This document shows positions 11,950-23,336 of a stretch of DNA of 64,000 bases, one piece after another; positions within the stretch are counted from its first letter, which is position 1; each line of letters begins with the position of its first letter. The stretch spans positions 33,043,850-33,107,849 of the forward strand of contig CM066991.1 of the NCBI GenBank assembly GCA_033977485.1, read 5' to 3'. Below the pieces are notes generated by a model. It searched no databases, had not been told where the DNA came from, and saw only the letters and a list, made by a program, of their open reading frames with translations. Source of the stretch: Hydrangea macrophylla. Lineage: Eukaryota > Streptophyta > Magnoliopsida > Cornales > Hydrangeaceae. The translations under genes were made by a program, and so were the position numbers.

Positions 11950-13200
11950 CCTGGAACATAACCGGTATCAAAGACACCATACAGAATGGCACCTATGGAA
12001 CTGAAAGAGTTGAAGAATCAGTTGCAAGAGTTGCTCGACAAGGGATTTATTCGACCTAGTGTTTCTCCATGGGGAGCACTGGTTTTATTTGTTAAGAAGA
12101 AAGACGGAATCATGCGAGTGTGTATTGATTATAGGGAGCTAAACAAATTGGCTATTAAAAACAAGTACCCATTACTGAGGATTGATGATTTGTTCGATCA
12201 GCTTCAAAGAGCTAAAGTTTTCTCGAAGATCGACTTGAGATCGGGATACCATCAGTTGAAAGTTAAAGAAGAAGATGTGGAGAAGACAGCATTCAGGACT
12301 CGATACGGACATTATGAGTTTATGGTCATGCCATTCGGAGTTACCAATGCGCCCGCAACTTTTATGGATTTGATGAATCGGGTATTCAAGGAATACTTGG
12401 ATGAATTTGTAATTGTCTTTATTGACGATATTTTGGTCTACTCTAAAAGTGTTGGGGATCATGAGAAGCATTCACGACTGGTATTGCAACGACTTTGGGA
12501 GAAGAAGTTATTTCGAAAATTAAAGAAATGTGAGTTTTGGCTAACCGAGATAGCATTTTTAGGACATGTGATTTCTAAAGAAGGTGTTGCAATGGACCCG
12601 CAAAAAACTAAAGTCGTAGCCAATTGGAATCCACCGAAGAATGTGTCAGAAGTTTGAAGTTTCTTGGGTTTGGCTGGGTATTACCGAAGATTCATAGAAA
12701 ATTTCTCAAGAATTGTGATGCCTATGACTTTGCTAATGAGAAAAGATGTTCCTTTTGTTTGGAGTTCCGAATGTGAGAATAGTTTCAAGGAATTGAAGGC
12801 TAGACTTATGACAACATCGGCATTGACGATTCCGTCAAGGACTAAGGGGTTTATCGTATTCAGCGATGCTTCTCATCGAGGTTTGGGATGTGTCCTAATG
12901 CAAAATGGCAAAGTAATTGCGTACGCTTTACGACAACTGAAACCACATGAAACCAACTACCAAACACACGACTTGGAATTGGCAGCGGTGATCTTTGCCC
13001 TGAAGATTTGGAGGCATTATCTATACAAGGAACAATGTAAAATTTACACGGATCACAAAAGCCTGAAGTATATATTCACTCAGAGAGACTTGAATATAAG
13101 ACAGAGACGGTGGTTAGAGTTGATGAAAGATTAAGATTTGTCAATTCAATATCACCCAGGGAAGGCCAACGTGGTGGCCGATGCATTAAGCTGAAAGTCA
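11950..13200 (+). pseudogene. Degenerate reverse transcriptase and RNase H
   Basis: RT is nearly continuous at 11986-12657: [59 protein letters not shown] and the catalytic box [10 protein letters not shown] stop at 12655 precedes the connection domain ([16 protein letters not shown]). RNase H follows at 12664-13134 with [35 protein letters not shown] and [13 protein letters not shown], then a stop at 13132 within the QYHPGK linker region. The catalytic RT aspartates and RNase H acidic residues are visible, so loss of function comes from the stops rather than the active sites. Confidence 0.85.
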
Positions 13201-13368
13201 ACCGGTTACTTAGCTTTTGTTGTGACTTTTCAAGAGAACCTGATTTGTGAAATGGAGCTATTGAAACTTGAGGTAATTCCAAGAACTGAGGGAGCTTTGA
13301 TGAAGGCTATTATAGCATAACTGACACTTGTGGATGAAATTAGACTGAAATAACTTCAAGATCTAAAT

Positions 13369-14745
13369 TTGAGGAAGATTTGCGATGGAATACCTGAGGG
13401 TAAGCAACCAGATTTCACTTATAAAGATGGTGCATTGAAATATAGAAATCGAATTTGTGTACCCGATGTTAATGGAATTAAAAAGACGATTCTAGAGGAG
13501 GCGCACAATACCAAATATTCTATTCATCCGGGGAGTACCAAAATGTATCGTTATCTACGAGAGAGTTATTGGTGGTTTGGAATGAAGCGGGAAGCAGCCA
13601 AACACGTGGCAAAATGTATGGTATATCAACACGTACAAGCAAAACATCAAAGATCAGCGGGGTTATTACAACCATTGCCAGTACCAGAATGGAAATGGGA
13701 GAACATCACGATGGATTTTGTAGCAGGTTTATCGAAATCTAGAAGATCAAATGATAGTATTTGGGTAATCGTTGACCGATTAACCAAGTATGCACATTTT
13801 TTACCGATTAAGACCGACGATGATTCGATGAAATTGGCAGAGTTGTATGTTCAGGAGATTGTAAGGCTTTATGGAGTTCTAGTATCTATTATCTCAGATA
13901 GAGATAGTAGATTTAATACAAGATTTTGGAATACAAGAGGCTATAGGTACAAAGTTGAATTTTAGCACAACTTTCCATCCGCAGACTAACGGACAATCAG
14001 AGCGGGTAATTCAGATATTGGAAGATATGCTTAGACTATGTGTTCTTGATTTCAAAGGTGATTGGGAACAACATTTATCATTGGCGGAATTTACTTTTAA
14101 TAATAGTTTTCAGACCAGCATTGGGATGGCACCTTTTGAGGCTTTATATGGGCGTAGATGTCGTTCACCGATTTGTTGGGCTGAGGTAGGAGAACGAAAA
14201 TTGTTGGGACCTGAGATAGTTTAGCAGACCATCGAGAAAGTTAAGCTGATACAGCAACGGTGACAACAACCCAAAGTCGTTACAAGAGCTACGCGGATTT
14301 TTGAAAAGGAGATTAATAGAGTTTGAAGTTGGTGATTATGTGTTTCTAAAGGTATCACCGACTAAGGGAATTATGAGGTTTGGAAAACATAGAAAATTGA
14401 ATCCGTGGTACGTTGGACCATTTGAGGTCATTGGTAGAGTTGGACCAGTAGCATACTGGTTAGAGATAGCACAAGAAATGGAGAATGTGCATATCATGTA
14501 TCAATGTTGCGATGATATGTGTCAGATTCGCGTCATATCGTTATGCCAGAACCGTTGGAAATTAGAGAAGACCTGACTTACATAGAACATCCAGTGAGAA
14601 TTCTCGATGCAAAAGTTCAAGTTCTAAGGACCATGACTATTCCATTGGTTACGGTTTTGTGGTGAAATCAATCCGTTGAAGAGGCTACGTGGGAACGAGA
14701 AGATGAGATGCGTGAGAAGTACCCATTCCTATTCGAAACTTGAGG
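13369..14745 (+). pseudogene. Degenerate integrase with chromodomain-type C-terminus
   Basis: The zinc finger region EEAHNTKYSIHPG...CMVYQHV keeps both His and one Cys, but the second Cys position reads Tyr. The catalytic core shows [18 protein letters not shown] and NGQSERVIQ, a plausible D,D-35-E set split by a frameshift at about 13963. The GPF/chromodomain tail includes YVGPFEVIGRVGPVAY (14410-14460), EHPVRILDAKVQVLR (14588-14630) and EEATWEREDEMREKYPFLFE ending at 14742. In live relatives this tail directs integration to particular chromatin. Several stops (14222, 14260, 14664) show that this copy is dead. Confidence 0.8.
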
Positions 14746-14774
14746 TAGTTTAAGTTTGGGGACAAACTTCTTTC

Positions 14775-14788
14775 AAGGAGGGGAGAGA
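14775..14788 (+). other. Polypurine tract
   Basis: AAGGAGGGGAGAGA lies immediately 5' of the 3' LTR, the expected plus-strand priming site. Confidence 0.75.
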
Positions 14789-17700
14789 TATAACACTCGC
14801 TCCCGTGATTAATCGTTAAACGTGATTTAGCATGCATTAACATACATAATTGGTGTTTATTAACACATGTCTAAGTGAGTTTTAACTCACTAGTTGATTG
14901 TGGGTGTCTAGTTTGGGAACCTAATGTTGGCTAATGAGGCAGTCCCAAATTGGGACATGAGTTGAGAAAGTTTCATTGTGATGGGACAAGGCTGTGGAAT
15001 CACCCTTATGTGCTTAAATATTTATTAAGGCATAAGTGAAATATTTATATGTTGTTTAGAATCTATTGTTTATTGCTAGAGACCAATTATGTGGTCATTT
15101 GGAATACCTTGGTGAGGACGCATTGAACACACTACTTAATTAGTAGGCTAGTTCGAAACTTCATAAAATTATGTGGGACCACTTATGGGGCTCACGCGAG
15201 ACATAGACAAACACTCATTTCAGTTTGGGATAATTTTAAAGAGTTCTATAACTAGCAGGGGTATAATTGCAAACTTATAAAATGTGGGGAGGTAAACTTA
15301 GAGACCATAACCTTGTAATTTACATGTTTGAGAACATGTTTCCTATGACTCACTATGAGTCTTCTTCTTCCTAAGACAATACACCAAGATTTACAGAGGA
15401 GAGGCTAGGACGAGAATTGAAGACGGAATTCGACGACGCTTGTAACGTCAATCGACGCACTGTTCGACACCCAATTTCAATTCTGAGACCAGATTCGAAC
15501 TCGTAGAGGTGAGTTCTAAGTTTTGGAACTAAATTTATTGAGTTTAATCGTCATAATTTTTTAGACACAATTTGGAGTGGTAATATGTAGTTGGTCGAAT
15601 TCATGTAGGATTTGAAACCAGAGTAGATTTGGGTTTTAATTTCACCACTAGGAGCGAATTGTGAAGTGGTGAGTGGTTTTAATCTTGTTTTTGGATGAGA
15701 TTCATGGTTATGTTCTTTAGGTGTTAATAACATGCCTATTTATCTTAATTACTCATGTTTAGCTATGATTTTGTGAAAATCATGGTGATATGTTTATGTG
15801 AGCATGTTTATTTGTCTTTGTGGGTCAAAGGAAAGCTCGTATGAAACCGCCATGCGATTGTTTTGTGGAGATGACCACCTGTTGCCGACAACGGCATTGG
15901 ACCGCACGTGTGAGGTGTGGGTCATTGGCTTGTGCCTTGGACTATCGGGGGAGTCTCGGACTTGCGGGTAGTGGTGGACAAAATACTTGCTTAACCGGAG
16001 ATCATTTTATTTGTTGAGTTGAATATAAACATTGATATGTCATCCGTGTGCTTGATTGATATCTCTCACTAAGCATATAACTTATAAATTGTAGTGGTTA
16101 TTGAATACCCATTCTAGGTTGTCATGACCCATCCCACTTCGCGTGGAATTAGGACACGTGGCACGCCACCAAGGCTCATCTAATTCATTAAATAACTATA
16201 CGCAGCGGAAAAGAACACTTAAAATAACCTTGAGTTTTAAAACTTTAGGAAACATTACCCTCCGAGTTGTAAAATCCACATCAAATTGAAAATGTTATTA
16301 TATTTCGAATTGAATGAATTTATTTTAAAAGGGATTCCAAAGATACCCTAAGAACCAATCAACACATTTAAAATTTTTTCAGAAGGGGTAGAAAAAGATT
16401 TCTGGCAGGGGGTATTTCGACCAGTCGAATGGCCCTTTAGCAGAATTCCATCTACCAGCAGAATTTTGCTAAGGATCCATTCAACCTCCGCCAATTTCAA
16501 TACTCCAAACACACTCACATTAATTAAAACTTTACAAGCTATGCTAAGCTTTCAAGAACACCATTAAGACATGCTAATCCATGAAATGAAATGATAACGG
16601 AACAAGTTAAGGCTTGTTTGGATTAAACACAAAAGTTATATTACATTCATCCCAAAATCCGAATTTAACAAGTTAAGCTTTCATAACATGAACTCATGAG
16701 TTCGGACGAATTCAAAACTAACTAAAAGAAGTTTGGTTACATATTACAACATTTGGAAAGGAACCCAAAAACATGTACTAGGATTTCCCCGTTGTCTCCA
16801 CGGTCTCACTCCCACGCTTCCTCTTGCCTTTCTTCATACCTGCAGTGAAGTAAATCTCCATTGCTCAGCTAAATGCTTAGTGCACAATTTCTAATATATG
16901 CATATATGGAAAATCATGCTTTAATCTCATTAATCACATCAAGTAGTCTCTAGGGAGAGAGACATGCATTCATCCAGTATATCGGCAAGCCCAGAGTCTA
17001 TCAACCGCGATGCCAATGGCAAGCCCAGAGTCTATCAACCATTGCACCCAACTGCTCTGGCAGGGCCGGTTCCCAAACCAAGCAAGTAGCCGTCGCTACT
17101 ATAACTCTCAAACATCGAGAGGCGTACCCCGGCATGAATTTGCATCAAACTCCCCTTTGACCCACATAGACAACTCAACGTGCTCACGTAAAAGTAGACA
17201 TGCTTTTCACATTTAAGCGCGTGCATAATTAACGGGCCTAATATTAACACATGGATTTTGCCCTGATCACAATTTCATTGTTCAAATATAAAACATGTAT
17301 TTCATCTATACAACATAGGCTAGAAATTCATACCTCAAGTTATCGTCGTATAACTTTGAGGGAACGAGTAGAAGCCCGGTTAAAAGCCAAATCTCTAATC
17401 CTACGCGAAACCTACAAGTTTACACATGTTTTTCCCAAATTCCTAGATTTAGAAATTTATAAAAACTTAGCCAAACGTGGCCTAAAGACTATCAAAACGT
17501 AGCCCTTACCTTGGGGAGTCCAAACATGAAATTTGGTTGAAAATAGATGGACGAAAGGTTGCCGATCGTCGTCGCAAAGCCCGTGGCAACAATCTCTCTT
17601 TTCTCTCTCCTCTCCAATGATATTTTGCAAAGTTTTGTAAAAATGAAATCTCACCCTCCTCTATTTATAGAAAAACTTCCTAGCAATCGCGTTTACCACC

Positions 17701-19095
17701 CCGCGAGTTCTCAAAACTCCTAATTAACTCCTGAAACGTCGCGCACGTCCATTTTATAACTTTACGAGTGAAAATCATAAATTACAAAAGCATTTGACTA
17801 AATCTTGTTTGGATCCAAAATTACATTCGAAAACTAGATTCTGTGGAATCTCTACACAACTTGCCCTTTTTATATAACGTGTCACTCCCGTTCTCACCAG
17901 AAAGTATACTACACAGGTATAATTCATTATTCATGAAAATACCAGATAATTCAAATAACATTTAAATCACATATATGTCATTTAGCTATGCCAATCAATA
18001 TGATTTTCCATGTTCCCGTGTCCTCGCTTGACACCTTCCGTTGACCTACGGTCAACCTCATCCACAATTATTAAACCACGTTAATAATTCCATTTAAAAC
18101 TTTATGCCTTTAAAATAAAAAGATTTTCCGAGATGGGTGTGACACAGGTGAGCATGACGGCGAGAATCCTGGGAGGTAATTTGGGGATCGTGGAGTCAAG
18201 AAGACTTATGTATATTGTAGTTTCTTATTTATAGTTATTTTGTGCTGAACTTGCAATCCTAGAGAATTGAGTTTGTTCGATTTAACTTGGGTTTGTACTA
18301 AAACTTAGTAGATTGTGTTAGTTTCTAGTTAATCTCTCCAAGACGCGAGTAAATGTTGTAAACGGAGCTTAGAATGTTGTTGGTACCTTTCATATTTTGC
18401 TAATATAGTTTGGAGTATGTTGGTTACGAGTTTAGGAATTTTAAACTCATGTTTTAGTTTGGTTTTGTGTTGAATTGGAGAAGATTCGAGCGTTGTAACA
18501 TTTGTGGAACTTGTTCAATGTGTAAAACCATGTTAATATATCTTGGGAATGGTTTTAAATGGTTTTAGAATGATTTTGAAATGTTTTTGGGAAAGTTTCA
18601 TGAAGTTTGGTTTGGTTTTTGAAAGTGTTTGGAATCTGTAGAATAGGGGAATCTGCTGTAAAAATGAGTTCATCAGAATCTGGATCGATCCGGGTCTTGG
18701 GCGGATCGATTCGGTGCATCTGGAGAGCCAAAAGTGAGGTTCTGTTAAAATTGGATCGATCCGGTTTTGGGGCAGATCGATCCATAGGTCATTTTGTTGC
18801 ACTGTTGACTTTTACGAAAACGGACATAACTCTCTCTAGAAAACTCGATTTCATGTGCTGTTTTTTGAGTTGGAATCAGGGCTGTTTTTTGCGTTGGAAT
18901 CGGGACTCAAAAAACTATATTTTGGTATAAAATTTGCAATACTTTATTAGACCATTTTCCCTTGGGCTTAATTTTTCTAACATATTGGTATAAATGTACT
19001 TGTTTCCCCTCCTTTTTATTCGTAACCTGTTGTTTGAGGGCCTTGGTGGCGAGCCATGTGTCCTAAGTTCACATGTGTGAATCCGGGGCATGACA
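14789..19095 (+). repeat. 3' LTR of nested Tekay-type element, split by a solo LTR
   Basis: The LTR starts TATAACACTCGC, so the canonical TG has mutated to TA, and ends GGGGCATGACA. Removing the 2025-bp insertion and one 5-bp duplication leaves about 2.28 kb, close to the 2.22-kb 5' LTR. Two GGATCGATCC words recur at about 18683-18783. The following TATAA at 19096 matches the left flank. Confidence 0.9.
16120..18144 (-). mobile_element. Antisense solo LTR, Tekay/Del-type
   Basis: The insert begins TGTCATGACCC and ends GGTGTGACA. It is flanked by TAGGT and CAGGT (one mismatch), where the uninterrupted 5' LTR of the host element reads CCTAGGTAAGC. On the minus strand it starts TGTCACACCCATCTC. 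Its other end contains the phrase CCTTGGTGGCGTGCCACGTG, shared with the host element's own LTR end. No internal region is present, so it is a solo LTR left by LTR-LTR recombination. Confidence 0.8.
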
Positions 19096-19102
19096 TATAA
19101 AT

Positions 19103-19103
<1 letters not shown>

Positions 19104-19142
<39 letters not shown>
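19104..19142. repeat. CA/TA microsatellite
   Basis: An uninterrupted CA run passes into a TA run in the second half of the split 7339 LTR. It creates artefactual short reading frames on both strands. Confidence 0.9.
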
Positions 19143-19416
19143 TCTTTCTGAGAGAGAGATAGAGAAGAAGTAGAAGCAGACAGACGAAAGAGACAACGAG
19201 AAAGGACAGAGATAGAGAGAAGAGGATAGAAAGGAGGAGATCACCATTGGAGCTCAAGCTTAAAGCTTTGCCAAACTTGCCCTTAACAATTTTCGGTGAG
19301 TTCTAAACTCACTCAGTAGCCTAGGTTTGTTGTCTTACAAGTTTTGGACATAAATAATGATCCCCAAAGCCCCAGAAATTCTGGGCGTTCATTGTCTAGT
19401 TTTTTTGGAGAAAAAG

Positions 19417-19530
19417 ACTTTCGATCGATTGAACATTCAATCGTTTGAAATTGTTTCATTTCGATCGCTTGAAATATCTTCAATCGATTGATACCACCCT
19501 GACTTGAATCGATTGAAATGACTTCAATCG
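19417..19530. repeat. TCGATCGATTGAA word cluster downstream of LTR TATA
   Basis: About seven units (TTCGATCGATTGAA, CAATCGTTTGAAA, TTCGATCGCTTGAA, TCAATCGATTGA and others) occur at 18-22 bp spacing. Without the nested element they lie about 410 bp downstream of the TATA box at 7711. Confidence 0.65.
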
Positions 19531-19829
19531 ATCAAACATTACAGAATATAATTATGCTTTGTTGTTTATGATATATACTGCTAAGTTATTTAAATACTGT
19601 CTTTATCCTTCCATTATGCCATACTATTAATCATGAAGAGATACGGAGACGCGGTAACACGACACATTGATAATGCATAGAAATGAAGTATAGCGTGGGA
19701 TAACGTGGGAGTTATTTATCGGGTTGATATCAATTTGATTTTAATCAGAGTATTCAGGCCACAATGGGAAGTCATGTATCAGTAGTAGTACAGAATCTAG
19801 ATAGGTTTGATAAGTTCTAGGAATGGCAC

Positions 19830-20130
19830 GTGGGTGGACACTTGGTCATGATATGTTCTTAAAAGTCGGTGAGCTGAACCAGGTAGTCCTAAGATAGTTG
19901 GTGATCCATGATATGTTCTTAAAAGCCCAAGAGCTGTTAATATGCTCTTAAAAGGCTGTGAGCTGGGATTACTGGTAGACATCGCTAAGTCGTGGCAATA
20001 GAATAGTATGCCTTGTTCGAAATGTTATGTCCCTGTATTGTGGTGAGCTGTGAATATATTCTTAAAAGCTAGGGACGGACTGACGTGGAGTCCATGACAT
20101 GCGGTGAGCTGTGAATATATTCTTAAATGT
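19830..20130. repeat. Degenerate minisatellite in LTR
   Basis: About five imperfect copies of a unit containing GTGAGCTG and ATATTCTTAAAAG (variants ATGTTCTTAAAAG and ATGCTCTTAAAAG) occur at irregular 40-60 bp spacing. No coding potential is visible. Confidence 0.65.
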
Positions 20131-20839
20131 GGTGGACGGTATAATGGTATATCCATAGAGTTAAACGACTGAGTCAGTTCTTTTAGTCAGGGTACGTTGG
20201 TTATCGATCTTAGGATAACAAGACGATAATGGCTGAGTAACGACGGTTGGAATAAAGAGAAGATATTATTATTATGGTAAAACTATATTTTATGTCTTGT
20301 ATGACTGGTAATCAATATATCTATGAAACTGTGTTAGATTTTATTCACTCAGCTTTCAGTAAGCTGACGGCGTTTATGTTTGGACATTCCCCGTCTAGAC
20401 TACCTTGTCCCTAACACTGTAGGTAATGGGGCTTACGACGATAACTACTACCCGGAGGAAAGATACGTGGAGGGTGGCCCCATTGAGGATAGAGACACTG
20501 GGGGAAACTTCTATGCTGACGACTACATCTATGCGAGCTGAAGACCTAGTTTCTATTTTCGTTATAGACTCTTCTATCATGTTTTGTAACCAGACATATG
20601 TTTCCCAGACTTTGGTACTTCTGTTGTAACTCTGATGTTGTAATAACTAAGACTTGTGTAATATATATTCAGTTTAGCTTTATTACTGTTCTCGTTACTT
20701 TCAGTTAACTAGCACTGTGCGGTGTGGACAATTAAGTGACGTCACCAGTTATTCCCTATGGACCCAAAAATGAAAATTTATTTTATTTTATTTATTTATT
20801 TATTAATATATTTTTGTTGTTCCGGGGCAGGGCGTGACA

Positions 20840-21164
20840 CTATCATGGTGAGTTTTGTGGCGATCTTTGTTGTGGATTATCTTGGCAGCTTTCTCCCTTA
20901 GCTGGCTTGGTCTTGAGCTACCCCACAGACAGTTTTATTTGGGATTGGGAAGGTTTGCAGTATGGCCAAAAAAGTGTGTTGCTTAATTATTCTTGTATTT
21001 TTCTTATTCTTGTATGCTTGTACTGGTTTTTTTATCGAATTTATTATAAAAAAAATACCAATAAATAATAATAATAATAAAAATATAAGTATCTGAGTGC
21101 TTTTTATTAAATGAAACTTTTATTGAAGTTTTGAAGCAAAGTTGAATAAAAATTTGAGTAAGGA
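20840..21164. other. Intergenic, no recognised feature
   Basis: This is sequence directly right of the truncated element. It is AT-rich, with an ATAATAATAATAATA run near 21065. No ORF or repeat boundary is recognised. Confidence 0.3.
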
Positions 21165-21406
21165 TTGAAGATGACCTTAGACACCAACACCTCCATCGGT
21201 CACCACCTTGCCCACCATCACAACCACTATCACACACACCAGCAAGCACACAACTCACTTTTTTGCGATTTCTCTCACAAGCAGCAATTCTCTGTCTTTC
21301 TCTCTTCACTGAAAATGGAAATCCTAGATTTTACGATTTCTCTTCAATCTGCGAATGAGTTGAGATCTGGTTTTGATGGTTTATTATTTGATGAATATTA
21401 TTATAT
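21165..21406 (+). pseudogene. Possible 5' fragment of a gene (unidentified)
   Basis: A CT-rich, leader-like stretch (TTCTCTGTCTTTCTCTCTTC) precedes ATG at 21315. The reading MEILDFTISLQSANELRSG continues openly to about 21400, where a MITE target duplication begins. Base composition and leader resemble a first exon, but I recognise no domain, and the frame does not resume after the MITE. It may be a captured or truncated gene end, or chance. Confidence 0.2.
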
Positions 21407-21578
21407 CAGTAATGCTTGGTATACACACTTTTTGGCACATTATACTTTAAATGCATGTACCTTGTGCTGTTCGAATTTTTTACACTTTTCTGTGCACCAC
21501 TCACACAACACAGGGTACATACATTTAAAATTGTGTGTCAAAAAATATGTAAAAAAGTGTGTGAGTGTAGTATTGCTC
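21407..21578. mobile_element. Mutator-like MITE with 9-bp target duplication
   Basis: The 172-bp element has termini CAGTAATGCTTGG...CACACTTTTT and the reverse complement GAGCAATACTACACTCACAC. It is flanked by perfect TTATTATAT 9-mers at 21398-21406 and 21579-21587. A 9-bp duplication is typical of the Mutator superfamily. There is no coding capacity. Confidence 0.7.
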
Positions 21579-21884
21579 TTATTATATTGTAATGAAACTA
21601 GGAAGAGTCATGGATTTGTGATGATAAATATGGATGAGAAATCTAGACAAAAATAAAAAAAATAAATAAAAAATAAATAAAGGCTGATCAAAGTCAGTTT
21701 GGAAGGTGTTTATGTAATTGAATACTAATGTTGTTGAACCTCTAGCTTAATCTAACACTGGTATCAATTAACAATCCTTTTTCCACGAAAGAAATAATGA
21801 TATTTATAATTCCATTTAAAATGGACTAAATAGTCCGGTCATGTGTATATAAATACTAGGTTTAGTCTCACTATCATTTTGTTT

Positions 21885-22022
21885 GTTTGTTTGTTTATTT
21901 TATTTATTTAATTTTTTTTTTTTTGAGATGGGAATGAAGTTCGAACACCGAATCTATGCATTAGAGGAGACTTATAAATATCAAGCTCTTTGCCACTTGA
22001 GTTATGTCAACCTATGACTCAG
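21885..22022 (-). mobile_element. tRNA-derived SINE
   Basis: Read on the minus strand, the element has a box A-like region TAACTCAAGTGGCAAAGAGC (22004-21985), a box B GGTGTTCGAACTTC (21949-21936) and a poly-A-type tail (T tract 21910-21924 on the plus strand). The spacing of about 35-40 bp between boxes is right for a tRNA-related Pol III promoter of plant Au-like SINEs. A long target duplication around CTCACTATCATTT is consistent with LINE-type retroposition. Confidence 0.65.
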
Positions 22023-22028
22023 TCTCAT

Positions 22029-22452
22029 AGGGGCGGACCTAGGATTTTTAGCCGGGGGGGCCTAGCCTATATGGGAGTTCGGGGGCAGCGCCCCGAGGCG
22101 AATTTTTTTGAGTCTATCTATACATAATTTGGTGTAAAATGGTAGAATCGCATATAGAATTGGTTTAACACCCATGATTGGGATAAATCATGTAATTTTA
22201 GGGGATCTATATCTAAAACATGTGAAATATTACATGTAAGTGTAGAATTTTTAAAAGTACAAGGGAGTCTGTGTCTAAAACTTGTAAAATAATACATATA
22301 AATTTAGAATTTTCCAAAAGTTCAGGGGGGGGACCTGTGTGAAATTTAGGATGACCTATTTTTAAAATCTATAAACTATTATATATAATTTTATAATTTT
22401 CAAAAATTCAGGAGAGCGTGGGCCACCTGAAGTGCACTTGGGTCCACCCATG
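22029..22452. mobile_element. Short-TIR MITE inserted at the SINE edge
   Basis: The left end AGGGGCGGACCTAGGATTTT and right end ACTTGGGTCCACCCATG are inverted-repeat-like (GGGGCGGACC against CATGGGTGGACC). The interior holds the G-rich phrase GGGGGCAGCGCCCCGAGG. Flanks TCTCA and CCTCA suggest a short duplication inside the SINE's target site. The superfamily is uncertain. Confidence 0.5.
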
Positions 22453-22519
22453 TGCCTCACTATCATTTCTAATATGGTTTTCAGAGCATCATGCCGGTTA
22501 CAATTAACCTATTTTGGAA

Positions 22520-23190
22520 TGATTTTATAGTGAGCACGAACTATAACATTAAAAAAAAAAAAAAAAATTTGTTAAATACATTTTACCTCTATGTGATTAG
22601 ATTCATTTTTATTTTACCCTCCATGGTTCAAAAGTGGACGATCGGACTAAAGTAAAAGTGCTAATAGATTTCCCTCAAAATTGATTCAAATTCTAAAATT
22701 GACCGAAAATATGAACACTTAACTCCCTTTGTAAGGTTAATTTTGAGGTAATCCCATATGTAGATAGTGCTGCCATCAAACCCACTTATATTGGTTTAAT
22801 TTTTAATACTTAACCATTTTGGGTCGAAAATATTAACAATTAAACCCCTTTGTGAGGTTAATTTTGGGGTAATCCCATGTGTATGAGATAGTGCTGTCAT
22901 TTAACCTCTAAGTGAGATTAATTTTAACACTTAAATTCTTCTATGTGGGGCTAATTTTAACACTTAATCTCAATGTGGGACTATTTTGAGAGCAATTTTG
23001 ATAATTTGACCACTTTAATCCAAAATCACGAAGACACTATGTGTCCACTTTTTTTTACCACAGTAAAAATGTGTCTGACCAAAAACATGTGCTACTATTG
23101 AATATATTAAATTGATTTTGAGCATTCCCAAATCTCAAGCGCCTTGGTATCTCTCATTTTTGCTCTCTATCTCTGTATCTCTCTCTCTAT
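22520..23190. repeat. AT-rich element with internal 117-bp imperfect tandem duplication
   Basis: The phrases CCCTTTGTAAGGTTAATTTT (22729-22748) and CCCCTTTGTGAGGTTAATTTT (about 22846), each followed by AATCCCATGTGTA-type and ATAGTGCTGYCAT sequence, repeat about 117 bp apart. A third, weaker unit follows. Outer words AAAAGTGGAC and GTGTCCACTTTT are inverted, hinting at a TIR element at about 22630-23060. No ORF. Confidence 0.4.
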
Positions 23191-23197
23191 ATATATA

Positions 23198-23336
23198 GGG
23201 AATTGGTATGTACACCGCTAATTTTGCTATGTACACTGTTCACTTTTACAAAAAGAAAAATTTTTAGAAGAAAAATGATTGAAATGAAAGAATTTGGGTG
23301 TACATAGCAAATACACGGGTGTACTTACCAATTCCC
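23198..23336. mobile_element. MITE with about 40-bp TIRs
   Basis: The left end GGGAATTGGTATGTACACC and right end (reverse complement) GGGAATTGGTAAGTACACC extend to TTTGCTATGTACAC on both arms. The element sits in a TATATA tract, so the target duplication may be TA or TATATA. There is no coding capacity. Confidence 0.7.

Larger units (their letters stand above)
7807..19095 (+). mobile_element. Full-length Tekay/Del-type Ty3 chromovirus
   Basis: The element is 11.3 kb, including a 2.0-kb solo LTR inside its 3' LTR. It has a 5' LTR (7807-10028), an initiator-Met primer site (10034), gag with two CCHC knuckles, protease, RT, RNase H, integrase and a chromodomain-type tail, a polypurine tract (14775-14788), a 3' LTR (14789-19095) and a perfect TATAA duplication. 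The two LTRs differ by many substitutions and small indels by eye, and every ORF is broken. It is therefore far older than the copia element at 34000. Confidence 0.9.
7339..20839 (+). mobile_element. 3' LTR of the truncated Tekay-type element, split by a nested element
   Basis: The LTR begins TGTAATACC at 7339 after the pol tail and ends GGGGCAGGGCGTGACA at 20839. It is interrupted at 7806/19096 by a complete second element. Without that insertion and one TATAA copy it is about 2.2 kb (7339-7806 plus 19101-20839). It carries a TATA box at 7711-7719, word clusters at 7418-7655 and 19417-19530, CA/TA microsatellites at 19104-19142, and a degenerate minisatellite at 19830-20130. The 5' LTR is absent because the element is truncated. 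Confidence 0.8.
21690..22515 (+). repeat. Diverged direct repeat, copy B (carries SINE and MITE)
   Basis: This is homologous to 4141-4400, but interrupted between CTCACTATCATTT at 21868 and its second occurrence at 22455. The intervening 570 bp are a minus-strand SINE and a MITE. The two copies lie on either side of the 4926-20839 retrotransposon nest. Confidence 0.6.

Noticed and set aside
18915..19257. Minus-strand frames rich in Ser/Leu and Tyr-Ile repeats
   Set aside because: They are translations of CA/TA microsatellite and GA-rich LTR sequence.
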